Translations under genes and position numbers: made by a program
Part shown: in pieces, positions 25,943-34,837 of the stretch
Layout: each line of letters opens with the position of its first letter
Position numbering within the stretch: position 1 is the stretch's first letter
The notes under the pieces: generated by a model
Told to the model about the DNA's origin: nothing
Seen by the model: the letters and a program-made list of their open reading frames with translations, nothing else
The model's database searches: none
Assembly (NCBI RefSeq): GCF_000247645.1
Contig: NZ_AHWA01000004.1
Location: 1,302,001 to 1,366,000, forward strand
Length of the DNA stretch: 64,000 nucleotides
Direction of reading: 5' to 3'
DNA from: Salinibacterium sp. PAMC 21357
Lineage (GTDB): Bacteria > Actinomycetota > Actinomycetes > Actinomycetales > Microbacteriaceae

Positions 25943-27196
25943 TCAGTGGGCTAGGTCGTCTGCGTGGATCCAGTTGTCGTTCAATACGGCGGCGCTGAGG
26001 GCCCCCGAATGTACTTGAGCGACGAATTCCTCTCCCTGCGTCCCGAGCGAACGCATGCGCTCCCGATCATCAACGAGAGCCAGGATCGTTGCTGCAATCG
26101 TTGTTGGGTTTGCTTCAACGATGGGGAGATCTCTCCCGGTTGACTCACGGACGTAGCGGCGTACGTCGGGAAGAACGTGACCGACGACAACTCGACCGCT
26201 CGCCATCGCTTCGCACGCGGCAACACCGTATGAGCCCGCGCGAAACTGGTCGAGAACGATGTCGGCATCCCTGAACACCGCAGGCATATCTGCAGAGGCT
26301 ACGCCGGAAACCGGACGGTATTCGATGATTCCTTGTGCGGCCAGATTTCGCACCGCGTCGTCGATGAGATGAGTGCCTTTAGCCGATCCCATGCTCGGAG
26401 CGTGAGCAACGACCACCTTTTTCTGCTGCCCACTTGGCCTGCTTTGTTGCCAGGCCCGTGGATCGATTACCACGGGACACCATTTGGCCGATGGAAGGTC
26501 GAGCAGTAAATCTGGCGTCGAGACAAATACAGGAAGATTATGAGCAGCGATAAGCGCAAGATTGAGATCAACATCAGCTTGCGTTGCCGCTGTCTCGGTA
26601 GGGCTGTCGGCAAAGTGAGACCACGGAGTTGTCGCGAGGTGTCGCCGCGGTGAACGGGCGTCAGTGCCGTGGCTCAGAAACGCCATTGAGACGCCCTGTG
26701 CAGTTAAGGCAGCGATTTCGCGGGCTACGTCGCGGCCGTAGAGGCTTCCGAACAACGGTCGCTCGGCCTCGATAAGAACATGGGTGAAAGCGCTGGCGGC
26801 CTGAAATTCGGCTTGTTGCCAAGCCTTCGATCGGTTGTAGATGGCGACAGGCACTAGTGAATCGGCCGGAAACGCGAATCCGCCTGGTAGCTCGACCGCC
26901 ATATTGCGAGCGCCAACGCCGGGGTATGAGGCGGTCATTGCGCGGGCCCATTGATAGCCCTGACCGGCGTAGTTCGTTGAGCCGATATACAAGCGGATCT
27001 CGGTCGAAGGCACATCCGTTGCTTTCGGCACGGCGCCTGCGCCCCCTCCGAGCACCAGCGAAGCGATCTTTCCTGCTATTCCGTCAGGGTTCTTAGCGAC
27101 GCTGTCGATGAGTTTATTGAGCCAAAGAGGAAGGCGAGAGCGATTGCGAACAAGGCGGTCAGTGATGGTCATCGCGAATTTCGCAAACTGGTTCAC
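25943..27196 (-). CDS. Glycosyltransferase, GT-B type, paralogue A
   Basis: A 417-residue protein, one of three related glycosyltransferase-like proteins in this operon. Shared marks are RLYIGSTNYAGQGYQWARA (about 63-81), F-L-S-H-G-T-D-A-R (about 173-181), F-V-S-T-P-D-L-L near 221-228, and DQFRAGSYGVAACEAMASGR (about 313-332) followed by VVVGHV; the last is the nucleotide-sugar-binding E-A-M-A region of GT1/GT4 C-domains. The GTG start overlaps the stop of the upstream GT4 gene (GTGA) and has AGGGGG 6 nt before it. It probably adds a sugar to the glycan exported by the adjacent ABC protein. Confidence 0.75.
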   Translation of the reverse strand: MNQFAKFAMTITDRLVRNRSRLPLWLNKLIDSVAKNPDGIAGKIASLVLGGGAGAVPKATDVPSTEIRLYIGSTNYAGQGYQWARAMTASYPGVGARNMAVELPGGFAFPADSLVPVAIYNRSKAWQQAEFQAASAFTHVLIEAERPLFGSLYGRDVAREIAALTAQGVSMAFLSHGTDARSPRRHLATTPWSHFADSPTETAATQADVDLNLALIAAHNLPVFVSTPDLLLDLPSAKWCPVVIDPRAWQQSRPSGQQKKVVVAHAPSMGSAKGTHLIDDAVRNLAAQGIIEYRPVSGVASADMPAVFRDADIVLDQFRAGSYGVAACEAMASGRVVVGHVLPDVRRYVRESTGRDLPIVEANPTTIAATILALVDDRERMRSLGTQGEEFVAQVHSGALSAAVLNDNWIHADDLAH

Positions 27197-28362
27197 TGTG
27201 TACCCCCTGCAGTAAACGTCGCGGAAATAGCATCAACTACGCGTTCGGCAGCGGCCCGAATTGAATGGTTCTTTGATGCCCATTCGCTCAACCGTCGACG
27301 GCCCTTGTCGTCCAGGGGTGCTGCGGCGAAAGTTTCGAGGGCGCCCACCACGGCGGAAACGTTATAGGCAACGGCAACGCCACTACGCTGCGAAAGCTCC
27401 GCCTCAGCAATGAAAGGAATCGTGGGCCCCGGGCCGGTAAACACCACAGGGCAGCCTACTGCCATAGACGAATACACCTTCGAGGTGAAGGCGTAGTCAT
27501 AGCCGGCCGAAGGCTTCAAGCTCGCTAGCGACGCAGTCGCATTTGCGAGAATGGGGACAAGTTCAGCGCCAGGAATAGGATCGCGAAATTCGATGGCGGT
27601 TACGCCGGCTGTCTGCGCGAGCTCTTTCAATCGCTCCTTCTCAGACCCGTTCCCGACGAAGAGCAGACTGTAGTGAGGATGCCGTTCTGAGAAAGCGGCG
27701 AATGCCATGATGAAGATTTCCGCACCATGCCACTCTGAAAACGAACCAGCGTAGACAAAGTACGGTGAATCGCTTGTAGAGGTTGGCTCGTAGTGAAAGA
27801 CGGAAGTGTCAGCGCCGAAGCCGACAACCGTCGTTGGGGTCACAACCCCCAGCTCGCGCACTCGATCAACGACTCCTTGCGAGATTGTGACGGCTGCCTT
27901 CGCTCCCTGCATGGCAAATTTTTCTACCCACCGCAGCAGCGAAAGCACGATCGACGATGAAGTAGTCATGCGTGCAGCATCGGACCACACATCTGCTGCA
28001 TCGTATACGTATGGTCGACCGAGCAGCGTGGTGATGACCCGCACGACAGCACCGGTTGTCGGTGGTGGTTCCACCACGTAGAGGTCGGCGCGAGGGCCGA
28101 ACAACATCCTAAAAGCGAGGGGAATATCGAAGCTCAAGTAGGGGATGTAGCCGCGCACGTACCCACCGCGGTCGCGAATGACTGACGCTCGACGCACACG
28201 AATGTCGGGGTCGTCCGAGATGAGGGCCCCGCGTGGCGGCGATGAGGTGAGGACAGTTACCTCATGCCCTGCCCGCACCAAGGCCGCAGCTATTGCGCTG
28301 AGCATAAAGGAGGCGGCGGACGGCTCTGGGTCGTAGATCCGGCTGACGATTGTGATCCGCAT
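27193..28362 (-). CDS. Family 4 glycosyltransferase (WbuB-like)
   Basis: A 389-residue GT-B retaining glycosyltransferase. The N-domain begins MRITIVSRIYDPEPSAASFML, as in WbuB/WcaI-type L-fucosamine or aminosugar transferases. The C-domain shows Y-F-V-Y-A-G-S-F-S-E-W-H-G near 194-206, the L-L-F-V-G-N-G-S-E-K-E-R block near 225, and the E-x7-E-like region around KVYSSMAVGCPVVFTGPG near 289-306. GGAGTAGGAA precedes the ATG. It lies between paralogues A and B of the other transferase family, 5 bp after paralogue B. Confidence 0.83.
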   Translation of the reverse strand: MRITIVSRIYDPEPSAASFMLSAIAAALVRAGHEVTVLTSSPPRGALISDDPDIRVRRASVIRDRGGYVRGYIPYLSFDIPLAFRMLFGPRADLYVVEPPPTTGAVVRVITTLLGRPYVYDAADVWSDAARMTTSSSIVLSLLRWVEKFAMQGAKAAVTISQGVVDRVRELGVVTPTTVVGFGADTSVFHYEPTSTSDSPYFVYAGSFSEWHGAEIFIMAFAAFSERHPHYSLLFVGNGSEKERLKELAQTAGVTAIEFRDPIPGAELVPILANATASLASLKPSAGYDYAFTSKVYSSMAVGCPVVFTGPGPTIPFIAEAELSQRSGVAVAYNVSAVVGALETFAAAPLDDKGRRRLSEWASKNHSIRAAAERVVDAISATFTAGGTQ

Positions 28363-28367
28363 CGTTC

Positions 28368-29540
28368 CTACTCCGAGAGAAAGTGCTGCTCGAGAACTGC
28401 TCGTGACATCCGACCGTCATGGGCATGCCGGATAAAAGCCGGTCCGCGCGCCGCGATTGTGCGGTAATAATCTCGGCGCACGGCGATGTCGCGAATGACA
28501 TCCTCCAGAGTGTCAATGTTTGCTTCAAGGATCGGGAGTTCTAGACCGGTTTCTTGCAGAACAACCCCTCGGGCTTGCTCGCTCACGTGCGCTACCACGA
28601 GTCGGCCTGAAGCCATGGCTTCACAAGACGCAACTCCATAGTCCCCGGCGCGAAATTGGTCGAGCACGACATCAGCTCCGGCATACATGGCCGGCATCTC
28701 AGCTTGAGTCTTTCCTGTGACGTGAATGTAGTCAACGATTCCCTCCGACTGCAACCGTTCTAACGCTGGAGCGATGTGCATCGTGCCCTTCGGTAAAGGA
28801 TTCGAGGGGATGTGAACGACGCGTAGGCGTTTGTTCTCTAGCAGGGGTTCGGAGTTAGCCCAAAGGTCTGGTTCAATGACGACGGGGAGCAGGTGCGCGA
28901 AGGGGACGTCGAGAAGCAATCCGGGGGTGGACACAAAGGTTGGAGCCGCGATGTCGTCGAGCAATGCCATATTTGAGAGCACAATTTTTTCGATGGGGGC
29001 GACTGGAGTCCAATCATCATTGCTGAAATATGACCACTGCTCCAAGGCCTTATGCCTACTGGGTAGGCGAATGTCGGTGCCGTGGCAGATCATTCCGACG
29101 GTTACGCCACGCGCTCTGAGGGCTGCGACTTGCCGGCGAATGTCAGCGCCAAACATACCTCCAAGGATGGGCGATTCGGCCTCGATCATGACGTGGGTAT
29201 AGCCCTCGGTCAGCTCGGCAAACAAGTCGCGTTGCCAACGTCTGGAGTGTTCCATCGTGCGCCAACGTACGGAATAGTCTGTCGCATATCCGAACGGATT
29301 AGTCTCCAGGCACACCATGTTTCGGCCGTCGACATCGGGGTTCTCTGCCGCCGCTCGAGCCCAGCGATGGCCTTGGCCTGCATAGTTCGTCGGACCGATA
29401 TATAGCCGGACTCGTCTGTCTCGTTGCGCGAGTGGCGGCGGCGGAATCGGGACCTTGTTGACACGGTCAATGGTTGATGCGACGAAATCTTGCACTACCG
29501 ATGGCACTAGATTCCAGACCATTTTCGCTGTCGGATGCAC
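28368..29540 (-). CDS. Glycosyltransferase, GT-B type, paralogue B
   Basis: About 390 residues. It shares with its neighbours RLYIGPTNYAGQGHRWARAA, M-I-C-H-G-T-D-I-R-L-P-S-R-H, F-V-S-T-P-G-L-L-L-D, and DQFRAGDYGVASCEAMASGR followed by LVVAHV. The N-terminal helix preceding these is diverged. I start it at GTG 29540 because AAGGGGAG lies 9 nt before that codon and the start then falls 20 bp after the previous stop; a TTG at 29585 would overlap the upstream gene. Likely a transferase in the same pathway; donor and acceptor unknown. Confidence 0.74.
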   Translation of the reverse strand: MHPTAKMVWNLVPSVVQDFVASTIDRVNKVPIPPPPLAQRDRRVRLYIGPTNYAGQGHRWARAAAENPDVDGRNMVCLETNPFGYATDYSVRWRTMEHSRRWQRDLFAELTEGYTHVMIEAESPILGGMFGADIRRQVAALRARGVTVGMICHGTDIRLPSRHKALEQWSYFSNDDWTPVAPIEKIVLSNMALLDDIAAPTFVSTPGLLLDVPFAHLLPVVIEPDLWANSEPLLENKRLRVVHIPSNPLPKGTMHIAPALERLQSEGIVDYIHVTGKTQAEMPAMYAGADVVLDQFRAGDYGVASCEAMASGRLVVAHVSEQARGVVLQETGLELPILEANIDTLEDVIRDIAVRRDYYRTIAARGPAFIRHAHDGRMSRAVLEQHFLSE

Positions 29541-29560
29541 GAAGAAGTTCTCCCCTTGGG

Positions 29561-30799
29561 TTAGGTGGTTCCCGGCTTCAGCCAAGAATCGATGAGTACG
29601 TGTGCGCTCAACCGACCGTCGTGAACTTCGGAGACGAATCCGACGCCTGCGTCTCGGATGTCGTCCAAGCGGTTACGGTCGGCTGCGAGTCCCCGCAGTA
29701 CCTGTTCGAGAGTATCAGGGGTTGCTTCGATGACCGGGAGCTCAATTCCCGTCGTCTCTTTCACCACGTCGCGCACGTCATCGATCACGTGCCCTACCAC
29801 CACAGCGCCAGCGGCCATTGCCTCGCAGGCGGCTACCCCATATGAGCCCGCCCTGAATTGATCGAGCAAGACGTCGGCTTTGTGAAAAACGGCGGGCATG
29901 TCTTCAGACGCGACACCAGAAACCAGCGAGAATTCGATGACCCCCTCTTGATGGAGACGGTCAAGCACCGGCAGCACGAGAGGCGTTCCTTTGTTCACCG
30001 AGGCAGAAGGCGCGTGGACTACGCGCAGCTTGTTCTCGCTGGAGCATCGAGTGCGCTCGATATTCTGCCACCGGGAGACGTCAACAACGACCGGGCACCA
30101 AATCCCGTTGCTGACGTCCGCGAGAAGGTCCGGTGTGGAAACGAAAACCGGTCCCCCGGAGCGGTCAAGGATCTCTCGATTGTGCTTCGCGAGGTACTCA
30201 AGTCGGGGGGTGTAGACCGCGTGGTCGTTGTACAGAGACCACGGGGTCCGGGTGACGTGTCTGCTCGGTAGGCGGATGTCGGTGCCGTGCGCCATGAACG
30301 CAATGTGTACGTTGCGTTCGCGGAGCGCTTCTATCTGACGTCGGAGGTCGCGTCGCATCAGTCGCCCAAAGAGAGGCTCTTCAGCCTCAACGAGTACATG
30401 GGTGGCGTGCGAGGCAACAGCATCCAATTGTCGTCGTTGCCACAGTCGGTCGTTGTGGTAGACCGACACTGGAACCAGCAAGTCAGACACGAAGGAGAAA
30501 CCGCCAGGCACATCGATCGCCATGTTTCGCGCGGCGATGGAGGGGGCGGCGTGCTCAATCGCCGCGCTCCACGCTCTGCCTTGCCCGGAGTAGTTCACCG
30601 GGGCTATCAAAACTCGCTGCTCCGACGGGGGGAAGGTAGTGACGGCCGTCGACCCGGGAGTCTCTGGCGTGCCCAGCCTGCGCGCAGCAACGCGGCCGAA
30701 CAAGCTCATCGGGTGATTGGCAACATAGTCAATCGTCGCATTCAGAACCCGTGGCAGTCGGTTTCGGTCGGAAAGACGGGCGGCAATCCGGGCGATCAT
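29561..30799 (-). CDS. Glycosyltransferase, GT-B type, paralogue C
   Basis: About 412 residues, third member of the tandem family. It shares RVLIAPVNYSGQGRAWSAAI, FMAHGTDIRLPSRHVTRTPW, F-V-S-T-P-D-L-L-A-D-V, and DQFRAGSYGVAACEAMAAGA followed by VVVGHV. Its N-terminus MIARIAARLSDRNRLPRVLN aligns with that of paralogue A (TDRLVRNRSRLPLWLN), which supports the ATG at 30799; a GTG at 30871 would add 24 basic residues and overlap the ABC exporter gene by 32 bp. It follows the exporter gene by about 40 bp. Confidence 0.74.
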   Translation of the reverse strand: MIARIAARLSDRNRLPRVLNATIDYVANHPMSLFGRVAARRLGTPETPGSTAVTTFPPSEQRVLIAPVNYSGQGRAWSAAIEHAAPSIAARNMAIDVPGGFSFVSDLLVPVSVYHNDRLWQRRQLDAVASHATHVLVEAEEPLFGRLMRRDLRRQIEALRERNVHIAFMAHGTDIRLPSRHVTRTPWSLYNDHAVYTPRLEYLAKHNREILDRSGGPVFVSTPDLLADVSNGIWCPVVVDVSRWQNIERTRCSSENKLRVVHAPSASVNKGTPLVLPVLDRLHQEGVIEFSLVSGVASEDMPAVFHKADVLLDQFRAGSYGVAACEAMAAGAVVVGHVIDDVRDVVKETTGIELPVIEATPDTLEQVLRGLAADRNRLDDIRDAGVGFVSEVHDGRLSAHVLIDSWLKPGTT

Positions 30800-30839
30800 G
30801 GCTTTCGCTCGACCGAATTCTGGTTGATCGGAGGCACGA

Positions 30840-32687
30840 TCACCGTGGCGTCTCTTCCTGCGCAACCTCACTATCGCGCGTCACAACAGTGTGGAGCCCG
30901 GCTTCTTCAGCGAGCCCAGCGAGGGCGACTTGCTCACCGAATTCAGGGAGCTTGAGTGCAAGCTCGGAAAACGTTCCTTTGCCGACGATTCGGCCGCCTT
31001 CAAGATAAGCAACCTGATCGTAATCTTTGATCGTCGAAAGGCGGTGGGCGACAGAGATCAGCGTCACTTCACCGTGGAGGCTGCGGATTGCTTGAGTGAT
31101 CTCGTCCTCAGTTTTGGTATCGAGCGAGCTTGTCGCTTCGTCGAGTACGAGAACCAAGGGGTCGGCGTAGAGAGCACGGGCAATTCCCAAACGCTGTTGT
31201 TGCCCGCCCGAAAGTGATACTCCACGTTCCCCAATGCGCTCGTCGATTCCTTTGTCGCGCGAAGCGACGAGTGTCGTGAGGCGCGCTTTTTCGAGTGCAT
31301 CTCTGACACGATCTCGATCGAAGTTGTCGTCCCACGTGAGGGCGACATTTTGCGCGATAGAGCCGTCGAAGAGGGCAACGCGCTGTGGAACATAACCGAC
31401 ACGCTCGCGCCAGGCGCGAATTACGTCAGTCAAGGGCTCACCGTCAATGTCGATAAGTCCGCCGGTCGGTACGCTCAGGCCCAAGAGCAAGTCGACAAGA
31501 GTTGATTTGCCGGCGCCGGATGGCCCCACGATGCCCAATGAACTTCCGAGAGGAATATCGAGTGATAGCTCACGAAGAACTCTCTCGCTCGAACGTGGGT
31601 AGGTAAAGGAAACGGAATCGAGACGCAGCATTTGCGGGTTGGCCGGGAGCACAGCAACGTCCACCGCGGTTGTGGTCGCGGAGACATTTTTCTCGGCGCC
31701 TGTTAGATCTTTGATGACGTCGGATGCGGTCGGGATAGAGGCTGTCGCCTGCACCACGCTGGCCAAGACGCTGTTGATTGCCGGGATGAGGCGGAATCCT
31801 GTGGCAGCGAACAACGCAACCGAGGAGACAGCTCCGTTGAGTCCCGACGTGAGGTACGCCGCGAACCCAATCAATAAGAAGCCTCCTACAAGGGCAGCTT
31901 CGAATGCATAGAGGGGGAGGATTCCGAGGAACGAACCATTGCGGCGAGCACGAACCGAATGGATTCTGCTTTCCGTCACGACATCCGCGACCTGATCGAG
32001 GCGGTTGCGAAGGCTGAGCTCCTTAAGCGCATCGACCATCTCGGTCATAAGAATTGCTACGCGATAGCTGTAATCGCGGTTGACTTGGCCAGCTTCTAAC
32101 GATCGTCGGGTAACCACCTTGTTGACGAGCAGAGTGACGAGAGAAAGATAAACGAGCGCGATGACTGATGTCATCGGGTCGGTGAATACGAGGACGGCAA
32201 GAACCAGAGTGAACGTTGTGAGGGCGCTCGGAACTACCGCTAGCGGAAGGATGAAGCCGGCGATTGTTCCGGCAATTCCGGCATCGGCGATGCGAGTTAT
32301 TTCTGCGACACTTCGTTTTGACCGCTCTTCCCAACTGGAGTGAATGTAGGCGCGGAAGAGCCGTCGTCCGATCTCAAGTTCATACTTAGCGAACTGCTTT
32401 GTTGCTACCCAGTGCAGCGCAACGGCGAACACGCTCTTGGAGATGATTAGAAGGCATGCGATCAGTACGAGCAACGGTGTAGCAGAAGGTGGCAGCACGC
32501 CAATGACGGGAATGTCAATGTCTGTCCCGTTAACCGCAGGTGCTATAACGATCGCCAGCAGAGCCATCGCCGCGACATCCAGAATGGTCAACGAGCTTGT
32601 CGTCACCATGTACCAGGTGTAGAACCGTCGCGCTCCCGCTGGGAGCAATGGAAGCAGTTCTTTAAGGGTTGCCCAGATACGTTTCAT
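30840..32687 (-). CDS. ABC exporter, fused permease-ATPase (PglK/MsbA-like)
   Basis: A 615-residue half-transporter that would work as a homodimer. Six membrane helices occupy about 20-320, followed by the ATPase: Walker A G388-P-S-G-A-G-K-S-T396, signature L-S-G-G-Q 492-496, Walker B L-V-L-V-L-D-E 511-517 and H-loop His548. Sequence style and neighbours (five glycosyltransferases downstream in the same direction) fit a lipid-linked oligosaccharide flippase of the PglK type, moving the glycan across the cytoplasmic membrane. It is probably the first gene of this transcription unit; TAGTCT lies 9 nt before the ATG. Confidence 0.88.
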   Translation of the reverse strand: MKRIWATLKELLPLLPAGARRFYTWYMVTTSSLTILDVAAMALLAIVIAPAVNGTDIDIPVIGVLPPSATPLLVLIACLLIISKSVFAVALHWVATKQFAKYELEIGRRLFRAYIHSSWEERSKRSVAEITRIADAGIAGTIAGFILPLAVVPSALTTFTLVLAVLVFTDPMTSVIALVYLSLVTLLVNKVVTRRSLEAGQVNRDYSYRVAILMTEMVDALKELSLRNRLDQVADVVTESRIHSVRARRNGSFLGILPLYAFEAALVGGFLLIGFAAYLTSGLNGAVSSVALFAATGFRLIPAINSVLASVVQATASIPTASDVIKDLTGAEKNVSATTTAVDVAVLPANPQMLRLDSVSFTYPRSSERVLRELSLDIPLGSSLGIVGPSGAGKSTLVDLLLGLSVPTGGLIDIDGEPLTDVIRAWRERVGYVPQRVALFDGSIAQNVALTWDDNFDRDRVRDALEKARLTTLVASRDKGIDERIGERGVSLSGGQQQRLGIARALYADPLVLVLDEATSSLDTKTEDEITQAIRSLHGEVTLISVAHRLSTIKDYDQVAYLEGGRIVGKGTFSELALKLPEFGEQVALAGLAEEAGLHTVVTRDSEVAQEETPR

Positions 32688-32746
32688 TTGGGGGAAAGAC
32701 TATCATTCGCATTCCGGGAAGAAGCCCCTTCGCCGTCACCGCACAC

Positions 32747-33757
32747 TTACCACTTAACGATCATGCCTCCCCATGACAACCCGACTCCGAAGCCGAGGAT
32801 CATGACTCGCATCTCCGGCTTCAACGCGCCACGTCGTTCAGCTTCGACCAGAGCGATCGGAATCGTCGACGACACGGTGTTTCCCGACTCTTCGAGTGCC
32901 ACAAAAAACTTCTCTTTTGGTACGCCCAACTTCTTGCGAAGGTGCTCCAGCATGAACGCGTTCGCTTGGTGGAAGACGAAGAGATCGATGTCGTCGAGTT
33001 CGAGCGAAGCTTTTGAGAGAATCGAATCAACTGAACTCGGAACAATGTCGAGCGTGAAGTTGAAAATCTCCGGGCCGTCCATGAAAATGTCGTACTGGGA
33101 CTCTTCGATGTTGCGCTCGCTGATAGCGGCCTTGGGCGATATGTCAGTGCCAGGTCGGAGCCCACCATTCGGCACAATCAGGTTTTTTGCACCAGCGCCG
33201 TTGGTGCCATACGTAATTCCTGTGAAGTGATCTTCGTCGTCATCGGAGCCAGTGATCAAGGTGGCCGCTGAGCCGTCTCCGAATATTGTCCGAACTGATT
33301 TGTCTTTGGGGTTAATGAACTTGCTGTAGGTGTCGGCGGTGATCACGAGAACGTTGGTCACCTGCCCAGATTCGATGAGTCCTTTTGCGAGGCCAAGAGC
33401 GTAAATGTAGCCGGAGCAACCGAGGGTGATATCAGTTGCGCCTATCTCCGTGCGAAGACCTAGTCCATCCTGAACGAGGCACGCCGTTGTCGGCAGGTAG
33501 TAATCGGGGCTTTGGGTACACACGATTAGATACTCGATCGTCGAACGGTCGATATTTTTCTGTTTGAAAAGCCGCTCACCGGCAGCAATTGCCAAATGCG
33601 ATGAAAACTGGTCGGGGGCGGCAATGTGCCGACGTTCAATACCTGTTTTCGCCGAGATTTTGTCGACGCTCCACTCGGGAAACTCCGTTGCGAGGTCGAG
33701 GTTAGTGAGGACATTCTCGGGGAGGTAGTACTCGACTGCCTGAACGCGTGCTTTCAT
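32747..33757 (-). CDS. Beta-ketoacyl-ACP synthase III (FabH-like)
   Basis: A 336-residue thiolase-fold condensing enzyme. The Cys-His-Asn triad is visible: Cys114 (T-L-G-C-S-G-Y), His263 (F-V-F-H-Q-A-N) and Asn293 (E-S-G-N-T-V-S-S-T), with the G-F-G-V-G-L-S-W-G-G C-terminal loop. FabH-type enzymes condense a starter acyl-CoA with malonyl-ACP. Genome context (ACP and ketoreductase beside it, no dehydratase or enoyl reductase) suggests a one-round dedicated role rather than bulk fatty acid synthesis. The ATG is preceded by TAGACT with 7 nt between, so the transcript is probably leaderless. Confidence 0.88.
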   Translation of the reverse strand: MKARVQAVEYYLPENVLTNLDLATEFPEWSVDKISAKTGIERRHIAAPDQFSSHLAIAAGERLFKQKNIDRSTIEYLIVCTQSPDYYLPTTACLVQDGLGLRTEIGATDITLGCSGYIYALGLAKGLIESGQVTNVLVITADTYSKFINPKDKSVRTIFGDGSAATLITGSDDDEDHFTGITYGTNGAGAKNLIVPNGGLRPGTDISPKAAISERNIEESQYDIFMDGPEIFNFTLDIVPSSVDSILSKASLELDDIDLFVFHQANAFMLEHLRKKLGVPKEKFFVALEESGNTVSSTIPIALVEAERRGALKPEMRVMILGFGVGLSWGGMIVKW

Positions 33758-33783
33758 GCTGTTCAGTCTACCGATGCGCGCCC

Positions 33784-34620
33784 CTATTGCGCCGTGTACC
33801 CGCCATCGATCACTAGCGAAGTACCAGTGGCCCAGCGAGACGCCGGCGAAACCAGATAGAGGATGGCCTTCGCGACGTCATCAGCCGAACCGATTCCGAG
33901 AGGGTGCGCTGCTTCAACATCCGCCCATGCTTGCTCTCCGATAGCGGCGCGGATGCCCGCAGAAAGTTCCGTTTCAACGATGCCGGGGGCGACACTGTTG
34001 ACCCGGATCCCTTCGCGAGCGAGCTCAATTGCGAGCGAACGTGCGAGCGAAGCAACGGCGCCTTTGGTCGCTGAATAAACGCTAACTCCCGCTTGACCAG
34101 TCATGCCGGCGACAGACGAAAGAAATACGATGCTTGAGTGAGCGGCGCGTACTTGTTTGTGCCGGAAGCCCTTCGCGAGCATGACAGCCGTCGAGACGTT
34201 GATTTCAAACATTGAGGACAATTGCTCTGCCGTAATTCCCCTCAGCGCTGACGTGCTGTGGACGCCGGCAGCATGAACGAGACCGCTCAGCGGGCCCATC
34301 TCGGTTGCGATGCCTTTGAGGAGTGCAGGAATACCGTCGAGTTGAGAAAGGTCGTATTGCACGACGGTGTGGCCAGACCCGGAAAGACTAGCTTTCACTT
34401 CTTCTAATGCATCCGTACGTCGCGCGCACAGAGCGATGCGCGCACCGTGGCGGCTCGCTTCGACCGCGAAAGCGCGACCGATTCCAGAGGAAGCGCCCGT
34501 GACGACGATCGCGGCGCCATCGAGCTCAAGATAATCAGCGATGTTATTTCGCCTGGTCAGCGCCGTTGACGAGGGCGAAGAGGTCTGCGACGGTCGTTGC
34601 GTTAGAAAGATCATCGGCAT
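33784..34620 (-). CDS. SDR-family 3-ketoacyl-ACP reductase-like (FabG-like)
   Basis: Classical short-chain dehydrogenase. The cofactor motif V-V-T-G-A-S-S-G-I-G, a mid-chain H-A-A-G-V-H, the Ser in F-L-S-S-V-A-G-M and the catalytic Y-S-A-T-K are all present, and the C-terminus ends W-A-T-G-T-S-L-V-I-D-G-G-Y. FabG-like chemistry would turn a 3-ketoacyl-ACP into a 3-hydroxyacyl-ACP. The start is uncertain: the ATGs at 34620 and 34614 lie inside the ACP gene, and no ATG, GTG or TTG occurs in frame after the ACP stop before the Rossmann motif. A rare start (for example CTG near 34560 or ATC near 34542) is possible. Confidence 0.82.
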   Translation of the reverse strand: MPMIFLTQRPSQTSSPSSTALTRRNNIADYLELDGAAIVVTGASSGIGRAFAVEASRHGARIALCARRTDALEEVKASLSGSGHTVVQYDLSQLDGIPALLKGIATEMGPLSGLVHAAGVHSTSALRGITAEQLSSMFEINVSTAVMLAKGFRHKQVRAAHSSIVFLSSVAGMTGQAGVSVYSATKGAVASLARSLAIELAREGIRVNSVAPGIVETELSAGIRAAIGEQAWADVEAAHPLGIGSADDVAKAILYLVSPASRWATGTSLVIDGGYTAQ

Positions 34621-34777
34621 TGACGGTCACGTTGGCCTCGGAATCGATGTCAGCGATGAAGCTGATGTTCGAGAGGGAATCCCAGTCGATATCCTCGAGA
34701 ACATCCGTCATTGAAACCGTTTGCGGTTCAACCTCGAGAATGCCCGCAATGAGTGAAATAAATACGCTTTGCTCCAT
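34544..34777 (-). CDS. Acyl carrier protein
   Basis: A 77-residue carrier protein. The phosphopantetheine site is D-W-D-S-L-S-N-I near residues 31-38, with Ser34 as attachment residue, in an acidic four-helix context. It is too diverged to be the housekeeping AcpP and lies with a ketosynthase, a reductase and an N-acyltransferase, so I read it as the carrier of a special acyl group. The start is set at ATG 34777 because TACAAT, a near-perfect -10 box, ends 7 nt before it; an upstream ATG at 34795 would place the promoter inside the gene. Confidence 0.85.
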   Translation of the reverse strand: MEQSVFISLIAGILEVEPQTVSMTDVLEDIDWDSLSNISFIADIDSEANVTVNADDLSNATTVADLFALVNGADQAK

Positions 34778-34784
34778 AGCAACG

Positions 34785-34830
34785 ATTGTACTCATAACGT
34801 CTGGGCAGAGTCCTCGGGTCGCGCTAGCCT
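34785..34830. promoter_or_regulatory. Divergent leaderless promoters between ACP and LpxD-like genes
   Basis: Minus-strand TACAAT (34790-34785) lies 7 nt before the ACP start; plus-strand TAGCCT (34825-34830) lies 7 nt before the ATG at 34838. Only 60 bp separate the two start codons, so carrier and acyltransferase are expressed from one shared control region. Confidence 0.5.
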
Positions 34831-34837
34831 GAGAAGC

